A DNA stretch of 64,000 nucleotides, taken from assembly GCA_015680685.1 (NCBI GenBank), contig MNCI01026324.1, positions 62,001 through 126,000 of the forward strand. The letters run 5' to 3'. The position numbers and the translations under genes were made by a program. The stretch comes from Gnetum montanum. Lineage: Eukaryota > Streptophyta > Gnetopsida > Gnetales > Gnetaceae. Below are positions 1 through 12,486 of this stretch, piece by piece. How positions within the stretch are numbered: the first letter of the stretch is position 1; each line of letters opens with the position of its first letter. The notes beneath the pieces are model-generated. The model ran no database searches, was not told the origin of the DNA, and saw only the letters and a list, made by a program, of their open reading frames with translations.

Positions 1-215
1 ACAAAATGTAAATAAAGCGCAGAGCATAAACAGAGTCTGAATTGTAAACGAAGCATAAATAGAGCGTAAACAAAGTGTAAACAGAGTCAATAGTTTAAAT
101 GGAAGGAAATAATGAAACTATATTGTATTGTTTAACAAGAGTGTGCACCGGTCAAAGCATAGCTGCACGTGTGGATGGTAGGTTAAACACCGAGCCCTGG
201 GGTGATGTGACATAA

Positions 216-237
216 TGATGTGATGTGATGTGATGTG
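216..237. repeat. TGATG microsatellite
   Basis: Four to five tandem copies of TGATG. A simple repeat. Confidence 0.8.
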
Positions 238-778
238 AGAAGTGCTTGGATGCAAGAGTCAAGTGTGCCGAGTGCCCAAGGATTGTTGATTCTGTATATT
301 CTCAGAATTACTAATGTCGCCAATTGCCAACTCCTCCCCCATTCATGTGAATAGACGAGGTATTTATAGGGCTAGACTAGGCTCGAGTGTGGAATTCCAA
401 AATGGAATCAACGGTTGGGGTTTAACAGGAAAACGGATCAAACGACACGTGTCCAATGGACAGTTGTGCACGAGTTGGATGTATGTCAGCAAGCTACGTT
501 CTTGACTAGGTACATTGCATTTTACAATTTGTGGGTTACTGAAGCCCATGAAAGTAAATTTAATTTAGACTGTGAGGGCTTGACATGCCCACAAATGGGG
601 ATTTACAATGAAATGTACAACAAGATAAATTGGACCTGACTTGCTTGACCATGGATCTAGTGTTGTAGGGTGTCAAGATGTCGATTTGAGGCTGTTCGAG
701 GTACCAGGGCTTCCAATGTGAATTGATGTGCCTTCAAAGTTAAGTCGAGTTGAGCTTCAGTGTAAGTTGATTTTTGGT

Positions 779-900
779 CACGCTGCACTCACGCCCAGTG
801 TGACCTCTAGCGTGCCCAGCGTCAGCATGTCTAGCATCCAGTGTGCCCAGTGTCTAGTGTGGACGCTGCACTCATGCCAAGTGTGACCTCCAGCGTGAGT
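779..900. repeat. Direct repeat of a CACGCTGCACTCA-type word
   Basis: CACGCTGCACTCACGCC near 779 recurs as GACGCTGCACTCATGCC near 862. Both are followed by a related AGTGTGACCTC(T/C)AGCGTG segment, so the copies lie about 83 bp apart. A third diverged version lies at 1035-1082. Function unknown. Confidence 0.6.
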
Positions 901-1314
901 GAAGAAAACTTGATCTTTTGACACCATTTTTTGGATTCTGAAGCCTGGATTTGCCACCTGAATATGTTTAACTTTGGAATTTGGAATTTGAGCTTGGATT
1001 TGAGTGGTTTTGAGTAGGTAACGCTAGCTATTTTGGGTAGGTCACACTATGGTCACGCTCAACATGACTTGCAGCGTGACCTAAAAACTTGCAATTTTTG
1101 ATGCTAGATGGATGCTGAACACTGTAATTTTGAACTTAAAAAAATGACCTCCACCTTTGACTTGATTTTGACATGCCTCGGAGTTGTTCACGCTGAGGGT
1201 GAGCAACTTGCCTTAGTCAAATTTTGCCTTTGACCTTCGAGAGGGCTGGATTCATTTCCATTTCAAAGTGCTAGGCCGAAATTAGTGGTGTTTCAATCAC
1301 AAATTGAATTAAGG

Positions 1315-1735
1315 CTAGCCATCTTCCCATGAAGAGATCTAATCCTAGGAGTCCCCTCATCTACTTACAAATTGCAAGAAATGAATCATGCAAGGAAATT
1401 TTAGATTTAAGTTTTGGAGTTAACTTAATTTCCCATGAGATGTATAAGGCTTGGAACCTACCTCCTTTACAAAAGAGCAACATCATATTAGAGTTGGCAG
1501 ACTAGTTCATCACTATTCCTTTAGGGCTAGTGGAGAACATTATGACCACCATTTCTAGGTGGTCTTATCCTATTGATTTCCTAGTGATTCATGTGGAGAA
1601 TTACAAGGGGGACTTCCCTATTATTATGGAAAGGACATGGTTGAGCACAATAGATGCCAAATTGGGAATTTAAGATATTTTCTTGGAAATTCCAAGAGAA
1701 ATGAATTTGGAAAAGTGAATAAGAAGAGAGTTCCA
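1315..1735 (+). pseudogene. F retropepsin-like protease remnant
   Basis: The translation aligns by eye with the better-preserved copy at 34080-34510: 'SPLIYLQIARNE', 'VNLISHEMYKAWNLPPL', 'ITIPLGLVENIMTT' and 'FPIIMERTWLSTIDAKLGI'. The active-site DSG seen in copies A and B is degraded here to DLS. A TAG at about 1503 replaces the glutamine of the ADQSI segment retained in B. The same codon is also TAG in element A. Aspartic proteases of this type cleave the Gag-Pol precursor, but this copy is dead. Confidence 0.8.
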
Positions 1736-2214
1736 TGCATTGCATACAATGACATAAGGTGCCATTGCATGCAAAAATTGTGAACCATCAAAGACACATC
1801 ACTTTAAGAATGTAATCAATATGCAAAAACAACAATGATTCAAAGGTATTAATATGTAGTAGCCATAAAACAAGAAGATACCTAGTGGCTGATAAAAGAG
1901 GATGAAATTGAATCAAATATATGCATGGAACTAGCTAAGAGCCTTACCAACACTTACATTCAAAGCATGAACAAAATGGAGCAATTTCATCACCAAATTT
2001 TCGATGCACAAAGTGAAATGGATTGGGGAGAGTTGAAGTTCCTTGATAATTTCAAGTAAGATCCCCTTGAGTTAAAGGCTATACCAACAAGTATGGAATA
2101 TGCTTTTCTAAATAATGGCAAGCTAGTGATCATCAATACCAAACTTGCTTTTGAACAAAAATAGATATTGTTCAAAGTGAAGAATAAATGGCCAACAAAC
2201 TTGGCTTGGTCATA

Positions 2215-2960
2215 ACATGAGCTTATAGGGATAGATCCTTAGATATGCCTACACCATATCTACATAGACTTCTCCATCAAGCTAAAGAGGTAATCGCAAC
2301 AATGATTAAACCCCAAACTTAAGTAGATCATCAAGAAGGAGATTGAGCAACTTCTCAAAGATGGGTTCATCTAACCAATTGTGAATAACGAGTGGGTTAG
2401 CCCACTCATTATTATTCCAAAGATTTAAGGATAATGGAGAGTCTACATAGACTTTTAGCTTTTGAACATGGCAACATACAAGGATCACTGTCCATTGCCA
2501 TTTGTGAATTAGGTGTTGGACATTATAACAAGGCATTGCTATTACAGCTTCTTGGATTATTATAGTGGCTATAACCAAATCCAGATAGCACTGGAGGACT
2601 AGGCAAAGAATACATTCACAAGTCCCTCAGAGACTTTTGCATACAAAAAAATGCCCTTTAGCCTATGTAATGATCATGCCACATTCTAACGGTTGGTCCT
2701 TAGCATCTTTCAACAACAAATTAGTAGTAGGGTATAAGTCTTCATGGATAACTTCTCTACCTATGGGGCTACATTTGGGCAAGTTTTGAACCACCTTAAG
2801 CAAGTACTTCAAAGATGTGTGGAAATAAATTTAAGGCTCAATTGGCAAAAGAGCCACTTGATGGTCTAAGAGGGCATTATATTAGGACATAGAATTTTCA
2901 CTAAAGGGATCAAGGTGGACCTAGAGAAAGTACCGGTCATCCAAGGAATAACCAAGTAAC
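2215..2960 (+). pseudogene. F reverse transcriptase remnant
   Basis: Recognisable RT blocks are 'KKEIEQLLKDGFI', 'WRVYIDF', 'CYYSFLDYYSGYNQIQIA', 'TFTSPSETFAYKKMPFSLCN' and the catalytic-loop block 'VFMDNFSTYG', followed by 'GHRIFTKGIKVDLEKV'. The family's F/YVDD motif has become FMDN, so the second catalytic aspartate is lost, and several stops interrupt the domain. Its place between protease and RNase H is the Ty3/gypsy order. Confidence 0.85.
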
Positions 2961-3089
2961 CAAAAATGATGAAAGATATGTAGTCATTCCTTAGTCACAT
3001 AGGTTATTACATGTGCTTCATCGAAAACTTCTCAAAAATTGTCAAGCTATTAGTAGAGCTCATAAAAAAGAATGCACCATTCACCTTGA

Positions 3090-3442
3090 CCAAGGAATGC
3101 AATAGCACATTCCAACAGTTAAAACAAAAGCTTGTAGAAACTCCAATTCTATGAACACTTGATTGGTCCAAGCCATTCCACATCATGATCGATGCATCCA
3201 ATTGTGCTTTGGGGGTTTTGCTTACATAATTGGATGATCATAAATGTCCATACTATATTCATTGTACAAGCAGAAGCATTGTGGATGCACAACTAAACTA
3301 CACCATTATTGAAAATGAGCTCATGGAAATGGTGTATGACTTAGAGAAATTCAAGCACTATGTGTTTGGATACCAAATTTTTATGCACACCAACCATAGT
3401 GCCATACAGTTTCTCATGAATAAATCAATGGTGAGCCCTTGA
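3090..3442 (+). pseudogene. F RNase H remnant
   Basis: The longest open stretch (3230-3442) together with the frame just upstream gives 'KPFHIMIDASNCALGVLL' and 'LNYTIIENELMEMVYDLEKF', then 'YVFGYQIFMHTNHSAIQFLM'. These match the RNase H domain of gypsy elements: DAS, the ENE(L) active-site region and HTNHSA in place of the usual TDHxAL. It follows the RT directly. Confidence 0.85.
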
Positions 3443-3589
3443 TCTTATGATGATTAACAAAAAGGGGACTAGAAATATTGATGGAACAGTAAATAGGATA
3501 AAGGATCATTATCTGATTAGTTTCCAAATAAACTCCTCTTTGCTACTGCTATTGAAGTTGAAAATCACAACTTTGAGTCCTCCAGGACA

Positions 3590-4480
3590 CTCATGAAGGC
3601 CCTTATAGGGGTCACTATGCTGGCAGGAGGATGATCATTAAAATCATCATGGTAGCGTATTATTGGCTAACAATCTTCAGGGATGCCCATCATTTCTTCC
3701 GTTCATGTGACAGATGCCAATGAGAAGGAGGGATGATTGCACAAATGGAAGGGTCCTAATAGTGAATTCAAACATTGGAGCCTTTCGATCTTTGAGGCAT
3801 TGACTTCATGAGGTTCATCAACCCCATATCTAATGGAAAGGCATACATAATTATCGTTGTTGACTATTGCACGAAGTGGCTTAAAGTCACTATCATTACT
3901 AACTGTTCATCCTCTATAGTGGCCCAGTTTGTACAAAAAAATGTGGTAAACAAGTTTGGTGTGCTAGGGCACTAATTTTTAATAATGGAACCCACTTTAC
4001 AAGTGCCACTTGTTGAAAACTTATGCAATGCCTAGGGGTTAAAAATAAACTCATAACTCCACACCACCTCAAAGCTAACGATCAAGAAAAGGTCACTAAG
4101 AGGGAAATAACAAAAATACTAACATGCATAGTTAGTAAGTATAGGAAGGATTGGAGCACCAAAGTCAATGACGTTCTTTGGGCTTATCTTTCAACATGAA
4201 AACTTCATATCAGTTATTATCCCTATGAGTTAGTGTATAGGAAACTCCTAACTATTCTTATCCAAATAGAGCTTTTTTCACTTTCAACAGCATATGATCT
4301 TAACCTCAATTCAAGTCAAGCCTAAATAGAAAGACTAATGAACTTAAACATCCTAAATGAAAACCAATTAGTGGTCCTATCCTTGAATGCAGTGCACAAG
4401 GCACACAACAAGCAACACCATGACCTCAAGATAAGAAAAGTTTAATTTTAACAGGGAGATAAGGTTCTCTACTAGAACCC
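3590..4480 (+). pseudogene. F integrase remnant
   Basis: The zinc-binding block reads 'HHFFRSCDRCQ' near 3690-3720. The core domain is seen as 'GIDFMRFINPISNGKAYI' with 'VVDYCTKWLK' (about 3790-3890), 'NNGTHFTSATC' (about 3975-4010) and 'VTKREITKIL' (about 4090-4120). In this copy the second acidic residue reads N (NNGTHF for the usual DNGTxF), and the usual glutamate in the NGQxExTN block is altered. Stops and frame changes are frequent. Confidence 0.8.
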
Positions 4481-4745
4481 CATGCATGTACCTCAACTTA
4501 TAAAATTCCAAATGCTATGGGAGGAATGTTATATTATACATGCAAATTTTCTGTCTGGGGCCATGATGATTTACCACCTTGCTAGCCTAAACAAATGGTT
4601 ATTGTTCAACACACAACAAGTTAAACCTTTCTTAAACTCAAGAGTAACTAGTGGCCACAACACCTCAACCCTTGGCAAAGCTCGTTCTATTTTTCAGATC
4701 TGCTCCTTTCAACTTAGTCGTGGGAAAGATGGCCATCCATGCTAA

Positions 4746-6150
4746 CATCTTGTAATAGCTCCTCAGGTTTTCAAATTTCTTCATTTACATTGTTTTTTAT
4801 ATGTTTTCCATTTTCTTAAGTATTTTGCAATTTATTTTATATACTTTTCTCTTTGTTTAAATTTTCTTACATGTGTTTTCTTCTTTATTACCATCAAGCG
4901 TTTGGTGCTTGATACAAGTGCTAACAATTGGAAGTGTAATTGAACTACATTTGTTGAATTGATTGCTTAATGATTGGGTTTCATCTTTGAATTGTGACAT
5001 TGATTAATGGAACATTGATTTTCTTATGGTATTAGGTAGTGAACTCACATCATCCACTCATTCCACTCAACTCCATGATGTTTCTCTCATCTTGGAAGCA
5101 TAAGGTGCTTTCTTAATAACAACTTATAAAGAATCTATGACCTTGGTACTTAATAGACTTGGAACTAATCAAGTGGAATAGATAAGGGTTTGCATTCAAG
5201 GGGACTTATCACCTTTTGTATATGCCTACCTTCTTGAGTTTTATGATTATTCTCATCAATTCCTCACCATTCCTAATTTCAACCATTAACAAGAAGAATG
5301 CCCTTGCATGGTGTGGTTTCTATGGAAAAAAAAATAGGAATTCAAAGCACACAGCTTAGACAAAATAATGGGCTGTAAGCATTAGTTATGGGGCTAGAAA
5401 GACATGTTACACATGCCTGAAGGCATGCCTCTAAATAAGGCCCTTCGTAACTTCCTGCTCTTTTCTTCTCTCTTTGGAATGATGGGTGATCCTTGGGAGT
5501 GATCATGAATTCTAAAGGTCAAATAGTCTAAATGTGTCAATGCGAAGTCACTGGAAGAGTATGGACTTGGTTTCGACTAAGGATGGCACAATATCGAGTT
5601 ACATTAACCACATAGTTCACAAAGGACTTCATGTGACCTAGATGCAAGACTCCAGTTCCATTCTATCTCTCCCATCGTTCAACTCTCACCATTCATCACC
5701 TTACTACCTCTTATCATGATTTATTAATGTGTCTATTTTGATATGTTCTAATTCTTTGATGATCTCTTGTGTGGATTTGATTTTTAATGATTGATGACCA
5801 TTCATCATCCTTGGGATCCATGGGCTCCTAGGTATGAGGGTATTCAGAGGCATTAAGGGCATGAGCATGCTATGGAGAGGATCCACTTGCATACTCCTTG
5901 GTTTGGTTTTCTTAAACTTCTTGTTCCTTAGTTATTTTTCATTCAATTCCATCATTTCCACAAAAAAAAACATCCAGTTTTATGCTCCTTGGCAATATAA
6001 TTTTCTTCAAATCTCCTTTTCCAATCCATTTCAAGTCCTCTTCCATGATTTGTCATCATTCTAGGCTATTCTAGCATTCTTTGAACTCTAATTTCATCAT
6101 CAAACTCTTCCCCAACATTTAGTTTTATTATTGTGAAAAATTCTTGTAAA
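4746..6150 (+). other. 3' tail of element F, non-coding
   Basis: There is no convincing ORF. Order and wording parallel the tail of element B. The 'gatggccatccatgctaac' stretch near 4727 resembles B 34857-34875, and the block at 5020-5320 resembles B 35160-35480. The segment near 5850-5880 containing 'ggcattaagggcatg' resembles B 36001-36016. This shared tail ties F to the A/B family. Confidence 0.6.
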
Positions 6151-6154
6151 TGGT

Positions 6155-6232
6155 TGTGTCAACACATCCTTGTCGATGCAACTCGATGTGTTGACACATC
6201 CTTGTCAATGCAACATAAAAAAACTATAAATA
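6155..6232 (+). promoter_or_regulatory. LTR promoter: TGTCAACACA repeats and TATA box
   Basis: TGTGTCAACACATCC and TGTTGACACATCC occur about 32 bp apart and are partly inverted relative to each other (GTCAAC / GTTGAC). They are followed by TATAAATA at 6225-6232. The layout of palindromic words just upstream of a TATA box matches the U3 of elements A, B and C, so this is probably the U3 of an LTR belonging to F or its neighbour. The LTR ends were not identified. The GTCAA/TTGAC core resembles a W-box, which is suggestive only. Confidence 0.5.
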
Positions 6233-6639
6233 GTGTCAACACTTAGCAAACTTTTTCACATTTGCCTCAAAACACAAGGGGAGCTTTTGCACTTTTTAGA
6301 GCACAAAGAACCTTTCAAGTGCCATAACTTCCAAACTGCTTGTTCGATTCACCTCATTTTTTGACCCTCTAACTACTAGAGGTAAGCTTTATGGGAATCA
6401 CAAACCTCTCGTTTCTAATGAAAAATTTTTCTAATTCCCCAAGGCTTAACTATTAAAATAGTATAAAATTCACATCTACACCAAGTTAAGCCTCATAAGT
6501 AAAATTTGTTGGCTAATGAATAAAATAATCAACCTACGATGATCACAAACAAGTCTAAGTGTAACATAACCAAAAGAGAAAGGTATTGAAAGAACTAAGG
6601 ATTATACATCAATTGCTAATCCTTGGTTACGTTTGTGAC

Positions 6640-9540
6640 CATAGATGGCACCAAAAAGGGAAACACCCATAAGAGGACCATCACAATTGAGGGAGAAGCA
6701 ACCATGAGGAGGAAGGGGCCAATAGCAGCCACTAAAGCCCCATGAATAGGAGGTTAAAGAAACCCATGTAATGGGACCTATTTAGGAGGATTCCAAAGTG
6801 GAATTTGTTCACCAAATTTCCACAACAAAAATCAACCAATCAAGGTAAGATGAAGTGCCAATGCTAAGACCTAATCTAGAGGCCATATTAACATAGGCTT
6901 CCCTTGAGAAGCTTTGTTCCAATGAGGTCCAAAGTTTAGTTCTCCAAGAACTTAACTATGGATCCTTCTTGGACCTGGCACTTAAGGAGGTTCACATCCA
7001 AATACAAGGGTCTCCCATGTGGCCCATTCTTTCATACAATGGAGAATGATACATGGGGGAGACATCCTATTTTAGAGCAACTGGTAGGGAGATGCAATTG
7101 TTAAGATCAAGAATATAACTGTCTTCTTTTCGATTCAAGCCATTGCAGAGGCCCTTGGCTTGTCTGATATAGGGGCAACATTAGTGAAGATCTCTACCCA
7201 AGTAGACTCAAAAGCAAAGAAAGAATAGATCTAGCATTGCTATGGGGTGAACCACAAGGAATATGATGCACTAACTAAGACGGAGCACACATACTTCAAG
7301 ATAGCGGCCTATCACTTAAATCCTATGGTGAGGCCTATTAAGATGAGAGCCTTCTCTGCCTATGCATGCATCGCTCTAAGCATTAAATTTCCCATCAATC
7401 TCACTCAACTCATCTACCTTGAAATTGAAAAGCACTTTAAAGAAAATGAGCAAGGGAGGAAGACACTTTCCTTCCCATGCATTATTAGAAAACTCTCCCG
7501 AAGGGGAGGTATAGCATGCTATGTGAACAACATACTTTGCCATGCTCCTTCCGCATCTTGATAGGAGATGATGAAAGATAAAGTAGTCGTAAGGCTACTA
7601 GAAGAGGAGTGGCCACAACCACCACCTACCAAAAAAACCACACTAGAAGCCCATGAAACTATTAAGAGAATTAGGAAGCTTCATGAATAGCTATTGAAAT
7701 AACAACAAGTGAGGCAAGTGGTGGAGAGCCATCAGTCTACCATCTAGCATTGAGCCATCTCAACGAGGTTACTTGAACCATCAAATAGCTAGAGGAGACT
7801 GCCCCACTATTCTCTACACAAAGAACATAGGTGTTCACAAGAACGAATTCGAGTGCTCGGGAAGTTACGGTGTCCATCCCTGGACAACACAAATTCCATG
7901 AGATCTTTGGACATGTTGCAACTTTCTCAGTGCATCTAGAGAAAGGTGAGGGAATGATTTTCTTGGTGATGAAGCATCATGGATAGGAGACAGTAGCAGA
8001 AGTGATGGTAGATAGGGTTGGTAAGGCTCAAAATGCTCTTGTGGCAACTATGTTAGATATTGCTACCTTAAAAGATGTTCAAGCTTTCGTAGGAGTAAAA
8101 AGTGATTGGTTGAGTATAGCCTAACATAATGAAGTGTTGGATTGATTAGTGGGAATTGGGCAACTACTTCTAGAGATCTTTAATCTCCTAGATGAAATCA
8201 CTACAACCCAGTCAGAACTACTAGAGACAAAGGGCAAATTGATCATTGCCAATGCCTAGCTGTAGGTAGTCACTACCAAAAATCATTGGTTGATCATGAA
8301 AGTTGCGAAGTTGTGGGCCCATCTCTTTGAACTCACAATTCTCAACTTGAACCTTAACAAAGATGAAGCTTTCTAGCAACTTTAGCAAAAACTTAAAGAG
8401 GCTTGTAATGCAAAGGAAATGGTAATATTTGATGTCTCCTTATCAAAAGCTCTTGCATTCAACACCAATAAGGACATAGCTTAAGTTTGCAAGGAAAACT
8501 TGATCCTCACCAAGGATATTTAGAACCTATGAAATGTTGAGGAGTAAAAGGATTAAATGGTCAAATTTATGTGACAATAATAGTAGTAGCTAGCCAAAAT
8601 GAACCTTGACTTGAGGATGTTGGCAATGAAGAATCAAAATCTCTCCATGAAGGAAGTCTAGGTGCTTTGCTCAAAAATGATCATTGAGATAGCCACCTAG
8701 CAAAATGAGGCCCTAAAATTTGAAAAGATTAAAAACCACTATAGAGACCAAGTTGGACTCCTTAAGGAGGTGAACAAGAAAGAAATTCAAATGAGCAAGG
8801 TGAAAATGAGCAAGACCCTCTAGTAACTCCAATAAAGAGATGATGTATGACAGTCAATCTTTGATAGCTTAAACACATACAATAAAGCTGAGATCCCCAT
8901 GAGGAAGTTACAAATAGAGGAGATGACTTAATACATGGAGCTCACCAATGTTCAATATGTAAACTTGGCTATGTTGACTGCAAGGAAGCCAAGGATAGAG
9001 TAAGAGAAATAGGTGTCCAGTTTGTACCTTCTCTATGAGGCAAAATTCAAGCACCATAAAGAGGCAAAACAAAAGTTGGAGATTGCCAATATAGAGCTTG
9101 AAGTCCTTAGGAGCTAATTCACTAATCAATGATCAGTTGTTGAGGACCTAACTAGGATAATAAATGACTATCACAAATTGCAGAACCTTGTTAAGATGTT
9201 TGAAATCAAAGGAAAACAATTCACAATGTGGTTTGTTAATGTTAAGGGGTTGTTTCCTACAATGCCTTACCTGTGCGACATCCTTGTACTAGCCCACATT
9301 GGAAAAGCCACACAAACTACAACAACCCATGGAGCAAAGAAGAGAAAATGAAAGCATTATTGGATGCTTTCCAACTTTCACCTGAAGTAGCAGTAGCAGT
9401 AGCAAGGCAACCTCAACCATCACCACCACCATAAATGTTGAAGCCTAGTAAAGGTCCTTCAAAATCCCAAGAGCTTCCACCTCTTGGCACTATTTAAACA
9501 TCACCTCGTCCTCAACAATTAGAGGGATCCTGCTATCAAT
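6640..9540 (+). pseudogene. Decayed transposon-type ORF with long coiled-coil tail
   Basis: A start-like 'MAPKRETPIRG' is followed by about 2.9 kb that reads as protein only through many stops. The best segment, 7247-7561, contains 'YDALTKTEHTYFKIAAYHLN' and 'LSFPCIIRKLSRRGGI'. That pattern recalls the 'putative plant transposon protein' domain found in plant LTR-element ORFs (by memory of the family; not searched). From about 8200 to 9200 the translation is rich in K, E, L and N with heptad-like spacing, suggesting a coiled coil. A proline-rich end lies near 9400. A pre-LTR motif follows at 9692. Function unknown. Confidence 0.45.
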
Positions 9541-11039
9541 TTTGTCAAGGGTGTCCAATTTTGTTATTATGATCACCAATTTTGTAATTCTATATAATTC
9601 AGCTAGTCAAAGCTAGTTAGTTAGTTAGAGTCAATTAGTCAATAATTTCACACCTTTTCAATTTTTTAAGAAGCTCGATGCTACTTTTGTTCACTTGAGG
9701 ATAAGTTTTCACTCAATCGTAGAATTCATAAAAGAAAGAACATTTTTTGTACCTTGAGAGATCAGTAACCAAAGCTTTGCTAAGTAAGAATATGTTTAGA
9801 TCTAGAAATTGCTAAGTGATCTACCAAGCATAACCACATGCAAGAGAATGGAAGAGAGAGTAATGCAAAGTTGATGCCAAAAGAGCCAACATTTTCAAGT
9901 ATTTATAGGCATAAGAGGTAGGATTTGTGCAATTCCAAGAATAAAGAATTAATAATCTATTTTCTAAAATTGAGTAACATATATCCATCAAAAAGGTTCA
10001 ATGGTCAATCAATGCATTAAGTCATCAAGATACCATAAGACTAAGCCCACATGCCTAAGAATGGGGTCCAAGATAAAATAAAAATATAATTAGAATAAAC
10101 CCCAAATATCTATTTAACATGTCTCATACCCATATTCTCACTTTATTCCAAAACCATAGAATAAAATGGAATATGAAATATGAATAAAAGTATAAATAAA
10201 ATACAAGTAATGGACCACCACCACCCTACCAACATTCCTTCCCAAGAGCCACCAAGCATTAGTAAATACCAAGACATAATAATTAAGAAAAGAAATACAA
10301 AATAATAGGATTTCCAAATATATAATAAGAGCAAGGTCCATGGTCTAAAACCTTAAGAAGTATAATATCAGGACATAATAAAACATGTATACTTACCAAT
10401 ACATAAGGGGTTATTCCAAGATACATTACACACAAGCTTGTAAGTAAATATACGGTAATGCATTAATCATAAAATGTCACTCTATATAAATAAGAAGTCA
10501 AGGGTTCAAACCTCAAGATGCATAATCATAAACATAAGCATAGGAAAGATATTAGAATATATTAGTATAAACGACTAAAAATACCATATATTTTTAAAAA
10601 AATTTATTAAATATATCCTTATGCTTGAGAACCAAGCATAAGAAAATAAACAATAAACCTAAGATCCTAGGTTCAAAACAACATGTTGTTATAGTTATAA
10701 TGTGCATGTACTTTGTATGATCATGTAGCACTGCTTGCTTGTGATTAGATGATGGGTGGAGCTAGCATGAGGTGTATGGATTAGTTGGTAATGAAGCACC
10801 TTAGAAGTAGTGGTTGATCCTTGGTATGATGCATCAAGGAGGCCCCTATCTCAGATTTCATCCTAGAAGTGGAAGAGATGGATGTGTTTTTCTTTACAGT
10901 TAGAACATAGCATGGGTGTGTTCATCCCTATGGTTAATCCCCAAGAAGGCTAGTAGCTACGGGTCACTAGTTGATGGGGCCTAGCACTAGTCATGCATAA
11001 CAAAAGACTAACGAAAAACTTATAGTCATGTTGGACCCA
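9541..11039. other. Intergenic, LTR-like AT-rich DNA
   Basis: No gene is seen. TCACTTGAGGATAAGTTTTC at 9691-9710 resembles the motif that precedes the 3' LTR in element B (36757-36776) and, on the minus strand, in A and C. An LTR may therefore begin close to 9720, but no TG...CA ends or duplicate were found. TATTTATAGG near 9900 could be its TATA box. Confidence 0.35.
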
Positions 11040-11153
11040 AACTAAATCAAACATATGTACGCCCTAAGATTTTATATAAGTTTATAACTTAATGCTACCT
11101 AGTAGAATTGAACCTATGACTTGGGGTTACTGGGCCAAGACTTGTACTACTAT
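11040..11153 (-). repeat. Diverged tRNA-derived SINE copy
   Basis: On the minus strand a B-box-like CATAGGTTCAATTCTAC is followed by 'TAAGTTATAAACTT' and 'CTTAGGGCGTACATATG'. This matches the order and wording of the copy at 15064-15210. The A-box half is weak. Confidence 0.5.
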
Positions 11154-12486
11154 GCATTTGATATATGAGTAGTCATGACTACTAATACACATGTTACTCT
11201 TAAGTGCAAATATGGATTTATTGATATTTGGTATTGCATGTATGATTGGTCTTGGTGGTGATGGATGTGTAGATATTTGTGTTTATTTATGGTTTCATGA
11301 TGGTTAGGAGTAGTAGGATTTGAGACTTAGTAGCAAATCACTACTAACTCGTGTGATGATGTGGTCTTGGATGTGATCTATGCATGGGTTTGATTAAGCA
11401 TTAAATGTCATATGTTCTTGATGTCATGGTTTTGAGCAAAGGTTGCTATATGAATATGGTATTGATGTGTTAGTGCACTAGTTGTTATTCATGCCAAGTC
11501 CATGATTGTGGTATGGGGTACAAGTTAGCATGTGATTATGTTGTGGATAATGTTTGCTTAATAATGTGATGTATGAGTGCATGTGATGTATGCGCATGTA
11601 GGAAAGACCCTTGATCATGATGCTCTCTTTTCCTATTCATTTATCAAGATTTTAGGCAATGCCCAAACTTTGTATTTGTTGTTTCTTTATTTCTCCATTA
11701 TCATTTAGATGTTAGAGTTTTTATGTTTTGAAACTATGTAGTAAATAAGGCTAGGAAGCCAAAGAAATGTAGAAGAAAATAGCCAAAAAAACCATCCAAT
11801 GTAGCAATTGTTAGCCATTAAGTAGAGGAAGTATAAAGGTTTCCGATTCAATTTATGTCAACTATATTTTATGTCAACTATATTTTATGTAGATCATGGA
11901 GTTGAAGGTGTTAAGGAGCATGAGGGCTAACAAAGAGGATAAAGCTTTGTTTCCTTTGTGTACTTGTGCATTCCTACAAAAATTGGTGTATGAGATGGAT
12001 GCATTTATTTGTTTATATGAGATGGACTGCACTCATTTGTTTATAGTTTTAGTATTGGTTATGATGTGTAAATATATATGATAGTGGGGTTGTGGATAGT
12101 GACATGCACAAGAGCATAGTGACACAGAAATCCTTGGCGATGAGCACTTATCTTGGACTTTGCTTCGTTGATCAAGCATCACTACCGTTTTGATTAGCGT
12201 ATTCTCATAAAGTTCGCTCATGCTGGAGTTATATGGAAAGGCTTTTCTAGCCTCACAGCCACACTCGACAGCTCCCTACAAGGGCATTGGACAAGTTTAA
12301 CCATATAGGGAAGTATTCTCAGTTTTGTAAAGTGACCAGAAAAAAAGAGAAATAAAAATCAATGCACAAATTTAAATAAAAAACCTACCGTCAACGATCT
12401 TTGAATAAGAAATAGTCAAAGAAGCAAGCAGCGCCTGAAAAATCTCACCAAAACGTCTGCTGCAAAGCCCGAATTTGGAAAAGTCT
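11154..12486. other. Intergenic, no gene recognised
   Basis: AT-rich sequence without convincing coding potential. A short tandem duplication of 'ttttatgtcaactata' lies near 11853-11886. The right end forms the upstream region of the UGT gene. Confidence 0.5.

Larger units (their letters stand above)
1..1290. repeat. LTR-like non-coding DNA left of element F
   Basis: No coding potential is seen. A TATA-like TATTTATAGGG lies at about 361-371, after a region with short repeated 'taaacagag'-type words (1-95) and a TGATG microsatellite. Around 779-900 and 1035-1082 there are several related CACGCTG / AGCGTGA words, partly as direct repeats and partly inverted. The protease homology of element F starts abruptly at about 1290, without the gag expected upstream, so this stretch is probably the LTR of another element or a rearranged LTR. 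The termini could not be fixed. Confidence 0.35.
1290..4745 (+). pseudogene. Element F: decayed Ty3/gypsy pol (PR-RT-RH-INT)
   Basis: Reading the plus strand through many stops and frame changes gives the Ty3/gypsy domain order protease, reverse transcriptase, RNase H, integrase. The gag expected upstream is missing. The protease and the segment ending near 4745 are clearly homologous to elements A and B (protease at 34080-34480, tail junction at 34840-34870), so F looks like the autonomous relative of those elements. A Tat/Athila-side position is inferred from the tRNA-Asp-type PBS of the relatives and the integrase 'VTKREITKIL' context. No chromodomain was seen. Stops are often CAG to TAG or CAA to TAA. 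It cannot encode a functional polyprotein. Confidence 0.85.

Noticed and set aside
4482-4745. 87-codon plus-strand frame as an independent gene
   Set aside because: It is the end of the decayed integrase region and start of the element F tail, homologous to B 34780-34873.
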